From assembly GCA_017399305.1 (NCBI GenBank), contig JAFQDK010000031.1, forward strand, positions 1 to 64,000: a stretch of DNA of 64,000 nt, written 5' to 3'. The stretch comes from Clostridia bacterium. GTDB lineage: Bacteria; Bacillota; Clostridia; Oscillospirales; CAG-272. Both the position numbers and the translations under genes were made by a program. The notes beneath the pieces are model-generated. The model saw nothing but the letters and a program-made list of their open reading frames with translations. It did not search any database and was not told the origin of the DNA. The number at the start of each line of letters is the position of its first letter. Position 1 is the first letter of the stretch. Below, piece by piece: positions 26,945 through 33,544 of the stretch.

Positions 26945-27202
26945 TTAAGCGAGTGAATTAATTGCACTGTTTGCAGCACTTACGCATGCCATACAAGCAA
27001 TGTATGTGATAAGGGCGAGAGCTACAGCGATGATTGAAAGAACCAAACCTGCAGTTGCCATGCCTTTCTTCTCAGGTGTGCGCTTTCTTCCCAGTGCACC
27101 GAGGATGATACCAACTACACCAATAATTGCAGCGGGCAAATACAAACCGATGAAAGAGAATACAACACCGACAATACCAAGAACTAATGAAGCGATGCCC
27201 AT
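26945..27202 (-). CDS. Small DUF4190-like membrane protein
   Basis: Encodes 85 residues from the ATG at 27202, preceded by AAAGGAGG. Two hydrophobic Gly/Ile-rich helices (residues ~4-38 and ~50-75) are joined by a basic loop (GRKRTPEKKGMA), the arrangement of DUF4190 proteins, whose function is unknown. It lies upstream of lgt on the same strand and could be co-transcribed. Confidence 0.7.
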   Translation of the reverse strand: MGIASLVLGIVGVVFSFIGLYLPAAIIGVVGIILGALGRKRTPEKKGMATAGLVLSIIAVALALITYIACMACVSAANSAINSLA

Positions 27203-27395
27203 ATACGGACCTCCTTTCTGCTTTTTGAAAAGTAAACACTTAACAAAAAACTTTTCATGAACTAATATATTAACTATAGTATACATCTAATTCACAATGT
27301 TGTCAATAATTTTTCAACAAAAAAACACATAATTCGCGATTATACTTTGTTTCTAAATGTTTTCTGCTTTGGTACATGGTGTAAACATACATACG

Positions 27396-27490
27396 AAAAA
27401 AGCAATCCACCGCTAAAGCGATGGATTGCTTTTTGGTGTCGGTGAAAATGTCTTGCTACGCAAGCCATGATCTGTTTGCTTTGCAAACAG
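27396..27490. repeat. Cluster of three hairpins in an otherwise gene-free gap
   Basis: The 341-base gap between the DUF4190-like gene and tRNA-Leu holds, in order, a long stem (AAAAAGCAATCCA...TGGATTGCTTTTT, 27396-27434) that also looks like a terminator, CTTGC-TAC-GCAAG (27452-27464) and CTGTTTGC-TTT-GCAAACAG (27472-27490). Stacked short hairpins of this kind resemble dispersed intergenic repeats of gut Clostridia. No coding potential seen. Confidence 0.5.
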
Positions 27491-27511
27491 AACTTCACGC
27501 TGCACATACAA

Positions 27512-27542
27512 CAAAAGAGGTACTCAACGAGTACCTCTTTTG
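27512..27542 (-). terminator. Terminator of tRNA-Leu(CAG)
   Basis: A 14-bp perfect stem (CAAAAGAGGTACTC / GAGTACCTCTTTTG) with an AAC loop begins 2 bases beyond the CCA end of the tRNA on the minus strand. Confidence 0.88.
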
Positions 27543-27543
27543 T

Positions 27544-27630
27544 TGGTGCAGGTGAAGGGACTTGAACCCATATGAAGTTGCCCTCACTAGAACCTGAATC
27601 TAGCGCGTCTGCCAATTCCGCCACACCTGC
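27544..27630 (-). tRNA. tRNA-Leu (anticodon CAG)
   Basis: The minus strand folds into a class II tRNA: acceptor GCAGGTG/CACCTGC, D arm, anticodon loop TTCAGGT (anticodon CAG at 27594-27596), long variable arm, T arm GGGTTCAAGTCCC, and an encoded CCA end (27544-27546). It reads CUG codons. It begins 3 bases after the stop codon of the small membrane protein gene, so it is likely cut from a shared transcript. Confidence 0.93.
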
Positions 27631-27633
27631 GTA

Positions 27634-27873
27634 TTATTTTTCTTTTTTCTCTAAAAGCTCACATGCATTGAGTATCGCAATGACGATGCCGCTTGCAGAG
27701 TAGAGAAGAACAAGCTGTTTTATAATATTGATGACAATGCCGAGCGTGCCGCTCCAGTCAAAGCAACCCATAACGACAGCAACAACAAAGAAAATCAATG
27801 TATAAATAAGAGTGCTGAGAATAACCGCTTTAAAGTTTTTGCCTTTAAAACTAAGTGGAAAAACTTTACGCAT
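27634..27873 (-). CDS. Small membrane protein between two tRNA-Leu genes
   Basis: Encodes 79 residues; the ATG at 27873 follows CGGAGGG. Two hydrophobic helices (about 15-38 and 45-68) with a basic N-terminus (RKVFPLSFKGKNFK) and charged C-terminus (ELLEKKEK). I do not recognise the family. A terminator separates it from the upstream tRNA-Leu(GAG), and the downstream tRNA-Leu(CAG) begins 3 bases after its stop, so mRNA and tRNA probably share one primary transcript. The good ribosome-binding site and membrane pattern support a real gene. Confidence 0.65.
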   Translation of the reverse strand: MRKVFPLSFKGKNFKAVILSTLIYTLIFFVVAVVMGCFDWSGTLGIVINIIKQLVLLYSASGIVIAILNACELLEKKEK

Positions 27874-27897
27874 CTCAGCCCTCCGAATTTAAAATAA

Positions 27898-27921
27898 AAG
27901 GCAAGCCTTGCGGCTTGCCTT
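27898..27921 (-). terminator. Terminator of tRNA-Leu(GAG)
   Basis: AAGGCAAGCC-GCAA-GGCTTGCCTT (minus strand) followed by TTATTTT. The stem shares its first base with the CCA end of the tRNA. Confidence 0.82.
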
Positions 27922-28005
27922 GGTGCGAGAAACGGGACTTGAACCCGTACGGTGTGAACCACACGCCCCTCAAACGTGCGCGTCTGCCAGTTCCGCCACT
28001 CTCGC
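27921..28005 (-). tRNA. tRNA-Leu (anticodon GAG)
   Basis: Class II tRNA on the minus strand with acceptor GCGAGAG/TTCTCGC, anticodon loop TTGAGGG (anticodon GAG at 27969-27971), long variable arm, T arm GGGTTCAAGTCCC and encoded CCA (27921-27923). It reads CUU and CUC codons. Confidence 0.93.
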
Positions 28006-28028
28006 GTCATGCCCTTAGGCACTCCTAT

Positions 28029-28057
28029 ATTATACGCATTGCAAAGATGATTGTCAA
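28029..28057 (-). promoter_or_regulatory. Promoter of tRNA-Leu(GAG) (perfect consensus)
   Basis: On the minus strand TTGACA (28052-28057) and TATAAT (28029-28034) with 17-bp spacing, 24 bases before the tRNA 5' end. Confidence 0.88.
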
Positions 28058-28125
28058 TACCTTTTTTGAAAAAATTAAAAAAAGTTTTTTGGTGTCGATT
28101 TTTTTGTAAAGAATAAGAATGTTGC

Positions 28126-28154
28126 TTGATTTAATAAAGTATATATGTTATACT
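28126..28154 (+). promoter_or_regulatory. Promoter of the asnB operon
   Basis: TTGATT (28126-28131) and TATACT (28149-28154) with 17-bp spacing, 54 bases upstream of the asnB start. Promoters here and for tRNA-Leu point away from each other. Confidence 0.75.
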
Positions 28155-28207
28155 AAATCTGTATTGCTATCAGTATTTATGACTGTAAAAAAGAAAGAGG
28201 AATCAAT

Positions 28208-30064
28208 ATGTGTGGAATTGTCGGCTTTAGCGGCGGCATTACTTACAAACAGGAAATAGTGAATAATATGATGGATCTTATGATCCATCGCGGACCGAAC
28301 AGCGCAGGTAGTTACACCGATGATGAAATGGCGCTCGGTTTCCGCCGTCTTTCTATCATCGACCTTGCAGACGGCTCTCAGCCTATGTATAACGAGGATA
28401 AGAGCATCGTGCTTGTTTTCAACGGTGAAATATATAATTTTATGGAACTTCGCGAGGAGCTCGTGGCGGCAGGTCACACCTTTATTTCGCACGCCGACTC
28501 TGAAGTGCTTGTTCACGGATATGAGCAGTTTGGTGGAGTAGAGCTTGTGAAAAAGCTTCGCGGTATGTTTGCTTTTGTTATCTGGGACAAGAATGAGAAA
28601 AAGCTTTTTGGCGCACGTGATATGTTTGGTATCAAGCCGTTCTATTATTCTATCCTTGGTGAGGATGAGTTTATTTTTGCATCCGAGATCAAGAGTATGC
28701 TTGCACATCCGCATTTCAAGCGCAAGGTGAATAAGGATGCTTTGCTTCCTTACCTCACATTCCAGTACAGTGCAACCGAGGAGACTTTCTTTGAGGGAGT
28801 GTATAAACTTCCCCCTGCACATTATTTTGAGTATAAGAACGGTGAGCTTACCAAAGAGCGTTATTGGGATGTAAACTTTGACGGTAAAGAAGGTACTTTT
28901 GAGGAGTATTCTGATTTGCTTGACAAGTGTGTAAACGAATCAGTAAAGGCACACAAGATAAGTGATGTTCCTGTTGGCGCATTCCTTTCCGGCGGTGTTG
29001 ACTCGAGTTATATCACCGCATGTCTTATGCCTGATAAGACCTTCTCTGTAGGCTTTGAGGGAGAGAACGATAAATTCAACGAAACAAATGAGGCGGCAGA
29101 ACTTTCAAAGATTCTCGGCATACAGAATATCCGCCGAATTATCACTGCTGATGAGTGCTTTGATGCTTTCCCGACGATTCAGTATCATATGGACGAGCCG
29201 CAGTCAAACCCGTCAAGCGTTCCGCTTTACTTCCTTGCGGAGCTTGCTGCCCGTGACGTCACTGTAGTTCTTTCGGGCGAGGGCGCAGACGAGATTTTTG
29301 CAGGCTATGAATGGTATGACGAAACTCCGATGATGCGCAAGTATAAAAAACTTCCGCAGTTCATTCGCGTTGCGGCTGCAAAAATTGCAAAGGCGTTGCC
29401 TTATTTCAAGGGACATGACTTTATCATTAAGTCAAGCGGTCGACCTGAGGATTATTTCATCGGACAGGCGCAGATCTTCCTTGAAAAAGATGCAAAGAAG
29501 ATACTCAGCGATGAGTATAGAAACGGTGAGCGCGTAAAGGATATTACCGGCCGTATTTACGATCGTGTTAAGAACCGTGACGAGCTTACCAAAAAGCAGT
29601 ATCTTGATATTATGTGCTGGCTCCCCGGCGATATTCTGCTTAAGGCAGATAAGATGAGCATGGCTCATTCGCTTGAGCTGCGCGTACCTTTCCTTGACAA
29701 AAAGGTTATGAAGATGGCGGAGGATATTCCTTCAAAGTACAAGATAACCGCAGAGAATACCAAGTATGTGCTTCGCCATGCGGCAAACCGCACGCTTCCC
29801 GATGAATGGGCAAACCGTCAGAAAAAGGGCTTCCCCGTGCCGATCAGACTTTGGCTTCGCGAGGAAAAATATGTGCAGATCGTTCGCCGCTATTTTGAGA
29901 GCGAGTTTGCATCTGAGTTCTTTGATGCGGACAAGCTTATCAAGATGCTTGAAGATCACGCAAGCGGCAAGGTGAACAATGCCCGCAAGATTTGGACAGT
30001 GTTTATATTCCTTGTATGGTACAAGCGTTTCTTCATTGACTTTATTCTTCCCGTATATAACTAA
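28208..30064 (+). CDS. asnB: Glutamine-hydrolysing asparagine synthetase family amidotransferase
   Basis: Encodes 618 residues; ATG at 28208 after GAAAGAGG. The mature N-terminus starts with the catalytic Cys2 (MCGIVGFSG), followed by a class II glutaminase domain (~2-190) and a synthetase domain with the PP-loop FLSGGVDSS and the downstream GEGADEIFAGY motif. The enzyme uses glutamine and ATP to amidate an Asp-like carboxylate. Homologues next to cell-wall genes amidate D-Asp cross-bridges or diaminopimelate of peptidoglycan instead of free Asp. Here it is followed after 11 bases by an ATP-grasp ligase and then a MurE-like ligase, so a cell-wall role is a reasonable inference beside asparagine synthesis. 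Confidence 0.9.
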   Translation: MCGIVGFSGGITYKQEIVNNMMDLMIHRGPNSAGSYTDDEMALGFRRLSIIDLADGSQPMYNEDKSIVLVFNGEIYNFMELREELVAAGHTFISHADSEVLVHGYEQFGGVELVKKLRGMFAFVIWDKNEKKLFGARDMFGIKPFYYSILGEDEFIFASEIKSMLAHPHFKRKVNKDALLPYLTFQYSATEETFFEGVYKLPPAHYFEYKNGELTKERYWDVNFDGKEGTFEEYSDLLDKCVNESVKAHKISDVPVGAFLSGGVDSSYITACLMPDKTFSVGFEGENDKFNETNEAAELSKILGIQNIRRIITADECFDAFPTIQYHMDEPQSNPSSVPLYFLAELAARDVTVVLSGEGADEIFAGYEWYDETPMMRKYKKLPQFIRVAAAKIAKALPYFKGHDFIIKSSGRPEDYFIGQAQIFLEKDAKKILSDEYRNGERVKDITGRIYDRVKNRDELTKKQYLDIMCWLPGDILLKADKMSMAHSLELRVPFLDKKVMKMAEDIPSKYKITAENTKYVLRHAANRTLPDEWANRQKKGFPVPIRLWLREEKYVQIVRRYFESEFASEFFDADKLIKMLEDHASGKVNNARKIWTVFIFLVWYKRFFIDFILPVYN

Positions 30065-30075
30065 TCGAGGTCAAA

Positions 30076-31314
30076 ATGGAAAATCTAAATATGAACATTA
30101 TTCCCGTGCTTATCGGTGCGGATCAGAATTGCTATAACGTTGCGCGTGCTTTTCACGAGCAGTACGGACTTGTTTCACATGCGATGGGACGTTATCCCAT
30201 CGGTATTACCCAGCACACAAGCATTGTAAAGTTCCATGCCGTTGAGAACATCAATACCGATGATACTTTTATGATGGCTATGGACGATTTTGCAAAGCAG
30301 CACGAGGGCGCAACGCTTATCGCGCTTGGCTGTACCGATGAGTATGCCGCAATGCTTATCCGTCATCGTGAAGAGCTTGAGGATAGATACATTATACCGT
30401 ATATTAACGAGCCGCTTATGGAAAAGCTTGTCGATAAGGCTGACTTTTATGAGATGTGCGATAAATACGGCATTAAATATCCAAAGACCAAGGTTCTTGA
30501 CGGAATTACTGCCGCAAGTGAGCTTACCGCGGACAAGCTTGGTTTTGAGTATCCTATAATTTTAAAACCTTCTTCAAGCATTGATTATTGGCATCATCCC
30601 TTTGACGGTATGAAAAAGGTTTATACTATTAAGAATGCCGATGAGGCGGCAAAGGTGACCGAAACTATCTATAATTCCGGCTATACCAAGCGCATTATTC
30701 TGCAGGACCGCATCATGGGCAATGACTCCAATATGCGCGTGCTTACCGCATATGTTGGCAAGGATCACAAGGTTAAGATGATGTGTCTTGGCCATGTTCT
30801 TCTTGAAGAGCATACCCCCAAGGGGCTGGGAAATCACGCCGCTATTATCACAGAGTATAACCCCGATCTCACAGCGCCTTTCCGCGCATTGCTTGAGGAT
30901 ATCGGATATCGCGGTTTTGCAAACTTTGATATCAAGTATGATGACCGTGACGGTTCGCTCAATGCATTTGAGATAAATCTCCGCCAGGGACGTAGCAATT
31001 ATTATGTTACTTCCAGCGGATTCAACATTGCAAAGTACATTGTTGAGGACTACGTTCTTTGCCGCGACATTCCGTTTGAGGAGGCAAAGGAGCCTCACTT
31101 CTGGCACTATGTGCCCAAGGGAGTCGTATGGCGTCATGCTAACAAAGAAACTGTTAAGGAAGCAAAGAAGCTTGTCAAGGCGAAGAAAGAGTCTTCTTCG
31201 ATGTGGTACAAGTATGATTGCTTACGTAACCCCATGCGTATACTCTATCTTATGGAGCATGGCAGAAGATTTTACGAAAAGTATAAGACATATTGTCCAG
31301 ATCAGAATAACTAA
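30076..31314 (+). CDS. ATP-grasp carboxylate-amine ligase (D-aspartate-ligase-like)
   Basis: Encodes 412 residues; the ATG at 30076 follows TCGAGG. An N-terminal Rossmann-like pre-ATP domain (~10-120) is followed by an ATP-grasp fold: KPSSSIDYW (phosphate loop region, ~178), LQDRIMGND, and the metal-binding ending FEINLRQGRSNYY. The size and layout match the family that contains the Enterococcus D-aspartate ligase (Aslfm, ~409 residues), which adds D-Asp to the Lys side chain of peptidoglycan precursors. Position between an asparagine-synthetase-like amidotransferase and a MurE-like ligase supports such a role. The substrate is inferred only. Confidence 0.75.
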   Translation: MENLNMNIIPVLIGADQNCYNVARAFHEQYGLVSHAMGRYPIGITQHTSIVKFHAVENINTDDTFMMAMDDFAKQHEGATLIALGCTDEYAAMLIRHREELEDRYIIPYINEPLMEKLVDKADFYEMCDKYGIKYPKTKVLDGITAASELTADKLGFEYPIILKPSSSIDYWHHPFDGMKKVYTIKNADEAAKVTETIYNSGYTKRIILQDRIMGNDSNMRVLTAYVGKDHKVKMMCLGHVLLEEHTPKGLGNHAAIITEYNPDLTAPFRALLEDIGYRGFANFDIKYDDRDGSLNAFEINLRQGRSNYYVTSSGFNIAKYIVEDYVLCRDIPFEEAKEPHFWHYVPKGVVWRHANKETVKEAKKLVKAKKESSSMWYKYDCLRNPMRILYLMEHGRRFYEKYKTYCPDQNN

Positions 31315-31325
31315 GAGGTAAAAAA

Positions 31326-32795
31326 ATGCTTTTATCCGCGCTTTTAAGCAAAGCGAAAATTGAATATAGCGGCGCGGACTGTGAGGTCAGCCGCGTTATC
31401 TGCGATTCGCGTCAGGCAGAAGAGGGAACTCTTTTTGTATGTATTACAGGCTTTGCCAGTGACGGTCATACATATGCGCGTCGCGCATATGAAAGCGGTT
31501 GTCGTGTGTTTGTTGTAGAAAAAGCGGTAGAGCTTCCTGATGATGCAATTGTAATTATGCATCCCAACACCCGTGTTTCGCTTGCAAAGCTTGCAGCTGC
31601 ATATTATGATTTTCCCGCTGAAAAACTTGCGGTTGTCGGTCTTACCGGCACCAAGGGCAAGACTACAACGGCGCTTATGATAGCGTCTATTCTCAATCAG
31701 AACGGTATTTCGGCAGGCTATATCGGCTCAAACGGAATAGAATTTGCAGGCAATCGTTACGAAACAAATAATACAACTCCTGAGAGTCTGGATCTGCATT
31801 ACTATTTTGATAAAATGGTTAAAGCCGGTGTCAAGGTGGTGGTTCTTGAAGTATCTTCGCAGGCGCTGTATCTTGACCGCGTTTACGGCATTAAGTTCTT
31901 TGTTACTGCATTTACAAATCTCGCGCCCGACCATATCGGCGGTGCCGAGCATCCTACTTTTGAGCATTATCGCGATTGCAAGAAAAAGCTGTTTTGTGAG
32001 TATACTTCCGAGTACACCATATATAATGCAGAGGATGTGGAAACCGATTATATGCTCACAGGTTGTCCTTCGTTACTGTCTTCGTTCGGTGTCGAAAAGG
32101 GCGATTTTCATGCATCGGATGCAAAACCGTTTATGAAGGACGGCGTGCTTGGTATATCTTTTACCGCGCATATGTTTAACCAGACTTGCGATGCTGTGCT
32201 CCCGATGCCGGGTATGTTCAGTGTGGCGAATGCGATGTGTGCAATTGCAATTGCTTTTCGCCTTAACGTTGAGCTTAAGCAGAGTGTAGCTGCACTTGCA
32301 AAGGTGTATGTGCCGGGTAGATTTGAGATAGTTCAGACCGAGATGCCGGCGGTATTTGTAATAGATTATGCTCACAACGGCTTCAGCCTTACAAATGCGC
32401 TTGAAACACTAAAGGCGTATTCACCAAATCGTCTTTGGTGTGTGGTTGGCTCTGTAGGCGGCAGAACAAAAGGCCGTCGCGCCGAGCTTGGTGCTGTTGC
32501 AAGCAAGTATTGTGATATGGTTGTACTCACTGCAGATAATCCTGATTTTGAGGATACACTTGCGATATGTGAGGAGATGCATGCAGCGTTTGAACGCGAT
32601 ACCGCGTACAAGATGTTTGAAGACCGCAAGGATGCCATTAGATATGTAATTGAAAATGTGCAAAAAGATGATATCGTGCTGTTTGCCGGTAAAGGACATG
32701 AGAATTATCAGCTTGTCCGCGGCGATAAACTTGAGTTTAACGAGCGCAGAATCATTGAAACATTTGCAAAAGAAACAGCAGTAGAGCTTGTATAA
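31326..32795 (+). CDS. murE: MurE-like UDP-MurNAc-tripeptide ligase
   Basis: Encodes 489 residues; ATG at 31326 after AAGAGGT. Shows the Mur ligase order: N-terminal UDP-binding domain, ATP loop TGTKGKT (~110), TTPESLDL and EVSSQAL motifs, FTNLAPDHIGG, and the C-terminal domain with VIDYAHN. The residue-3 amino-acid selectivity motif reads DNPD (404-407). meso-DAP-adding MurE has DNPR, in which Arg binds the DAP carboxylate; Lys-adding enzymes have DNPA or DDPN-like variants. DNPD therefore argues against meso-DAP as substrate, although another MurE could exist elsewhere in the genome. Third gene of the asnB operon (11 bases after the ATP-grasp gene). Confidence 0.82.
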   Translation: MLLSALLSKAKIEYSGADCEVSRVICDSRQAEEGTLFVCITGFASDGHTYARRAYESGCRVFVVEKAVELPDDAIVIMHPNTRVSLAKLAAAYYDFPAEKLAVVGLTGTKGKTTTALMIASILNQNGISAGYIGSNGIEFAGNRYETNNTTPESLDLHYYFDKMVKAGVKVVVLEVSSQALYLDRVYGIKFFVTAFTNLAPDHIGGAEHPTFEHYRDCKKKLFCEYTSEYTIYNAEDVETDYMLTGCPSLLSSFGVEKGDFHASDAKPFMKDGVLGISFTAHMFNQTCDAVLPMPGMFSVANAMCAIAIAFRLNVELKQSVAALAKVYVPGRFEIVQTEMPAVFVIDYAHNGFSLTNALETLKAYSPNRLWCVVGSVGGRTKGRRAELGAVASKYCDMVVLTADNPDFEDTLAICEEMHAAFERDTAYKMFEDRKDAIRYVIENVQKDDIVLFAGKGHENYQLVRGDKLEFNERRIIETFAKETAVELV

Positions 32796-32848
32796 ATAAA
32801 AGCTGTTATCCTGAGATTTGTCAAGAATGACATACGATAATAATAAAT

Positions 32849-32879
32849 AAAAACACCTCCGTTATACGGAGGTGTTTTT
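32849..32879. terminator. Bidirectional terminator between murE-like gene and XRE gene
   Basis: AAAAACACCTCCGT-TAT-ACGGAGGTGTTTTT, an almost perfect stem flanked by A and T tracts, ends the asnB operon and the converging XRE gene. Just upstream (~32806-32835) a short stretch with CTGTTATCCTGAG...CAAGAATGACAT looks like a fragment of a dispersed intergenic repeat. Confidence 0.88.
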
Positions 32880-33093
32880 ATTTATTTGGTTTTGGATTGT
32901 CGGTAATTCCTAAAATATAGTCTGTAGAGGTGTTGTATAATTCCGCAAGCTTTATTACCATTGAAACAGGTATTTCGCGTTCGCCGCGCTCGTATCTGCT
33001 GTAAACTCGTCTGTTGCATATTAAATAGTCTGCAACACGTTGCTGAGTAAAGTCATGGTCTGTTCGCAAATCACCAATCCGCTTAAAATACAT
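32878..33093 (-). CDS. Small XRE-family (Cro/CI-type HTH) regulator
   Basis: Encodes 71 residues from the ATG at 33093 (AAGAGGTG upstream with 8-base spacing); a GTG nine bases upstream overlaps that site and is less likely. Residues ~2-60 are a single HTH_3 domain: LRTDHDFTQQRVADYL, RRVYSRYERGEREIP and LAELYNTSTDYILG, the standard Cro/CI helices. No sensor domain follows. It is divergent from a 110-residue gene of unknown function, and the intergenic region holds a palindrome on the -10 box, suggesting that it represses its neighbour and possibly itself. Confidence 0.87.
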   Translation of the reverse strand: MYFKRIGDLRTDHDFTQQRVADYLICNRRVYSRYERGEREIPVSMVIKLAELYNTSTDYILGITDNPKPNK

Positions 33094-33105
33094 TAAAATC
33101 ACCTC

Positions 33106-33134
33106 TTGACTTTAATGTAACCGAATGGTACCAT
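33106..33134 (+). promoter_or_regulatory. Promoter and candidate XRE operator upstream of the 110-residue gene
   Basis: TTGACT (33106-33111) and TACCAT (33129-33134) are 17 bp apart. The perfect 10-bp palindrome ATGGTACCAT (33125-33134) covers the -10 box and would fit a dimeric Cro/CI-type repressor. Confidence 0.55.
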
Positions 33135-33147
33135 ATTAATGTGCCAT

Positions 33148-33178
33148 TTCCACCATACGGTGGAAGCTTTTGTGCTTC
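33148..33178 (+). promoter_or_regulatory. Two mutually exclusive leader hairpins before the 110-residue gene
   Basis: TTCCACC-ATAC-GGTGGAA (33148-33165) and GAAGC-N6-GCTTC (33163-33178) share bases 33163-33165, so only one can form. The second ends directly before the AGAGGTG ribosome-binding site. Regulatory use is speculative. Confidence 0.35.
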
Positions 33179-33192
33179 AAGAGGTGACTAAT

Positions 33193-33525
33193 ATGTTTGA
33201 AAAGAATGACGAATTTGGTTTTGCCGAGAAACCGCCGCTTGCGCTTTATTCACTGATTAAAAAAGGCATATCGGATGATGACTATATCTCTTTGATGCTC
33301 AGATTTGCAACTCAGTGTTGTGCCAAGTTTACAATCGATGAATCACCGGATAGTTATCATTTTCATCTTTATCTCAAGGGTAGTTTTCTCTTGGGGGATT
33401 ATGCGTATAATTGGGTGCAGTTGATTCAGGAAAGTGATGCTCATGAGTTGTCAGTATTCTGCAGTTCACCACAGATAATAAAAGCGACGTTTATTCGCTC
33501 AAAGTATGAAAAAAGCGACAGTTAA
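33193..33525 (+). CDS. Protein of unknown function paired with XRE regulator
   Basis: Encodes 110 residues; the ATG at 33193 follows AAGAGGTGA, and an in-frame ATG at 33139 lies in the leader. The protein is soluble, slightly acidic, without signal peptide or clear motif; secondary structure looks mixed alpha/beta (central FHLYLKGSFLLGDYAYNWVQLI). I do not recognise it. It is divergent from the small XRE regulator. The terminator at 33511-33539 includes its stop codon. Confidence 0.6.
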   Translation: MFEKNDEFGFAEKPPLALYSLIKKGISDDDYISLMLRFATQCCAKFTIDESPDSYHFHLYLKGSFLLGDYAYNWVQLIQESDAHELSVFCSSPQIIKATFIRSKYEKSDS

Positions 33526-33539
33526 AAACTGTCGCTTTT
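33511..33539. terminator. Bidirectional terminator between the unknown gene and thrS
   Basis: AAAAGCGACAGTT-AAA-AACTGTCGCTTTT, a perfect 13-bp stem; the TAA stop of the plus-strand gene lies in the loop. thrS ends 6 bases beyond on the other strand. Confidence 0.9.
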
Positions 33540-33544
33540 AATTC

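Noticed and set aside
28155-28207. T-box or other riboswitch before asnB
   Set aside because: The leader is about 45 bases, too short, and has no T-box sequence or conserved fold.
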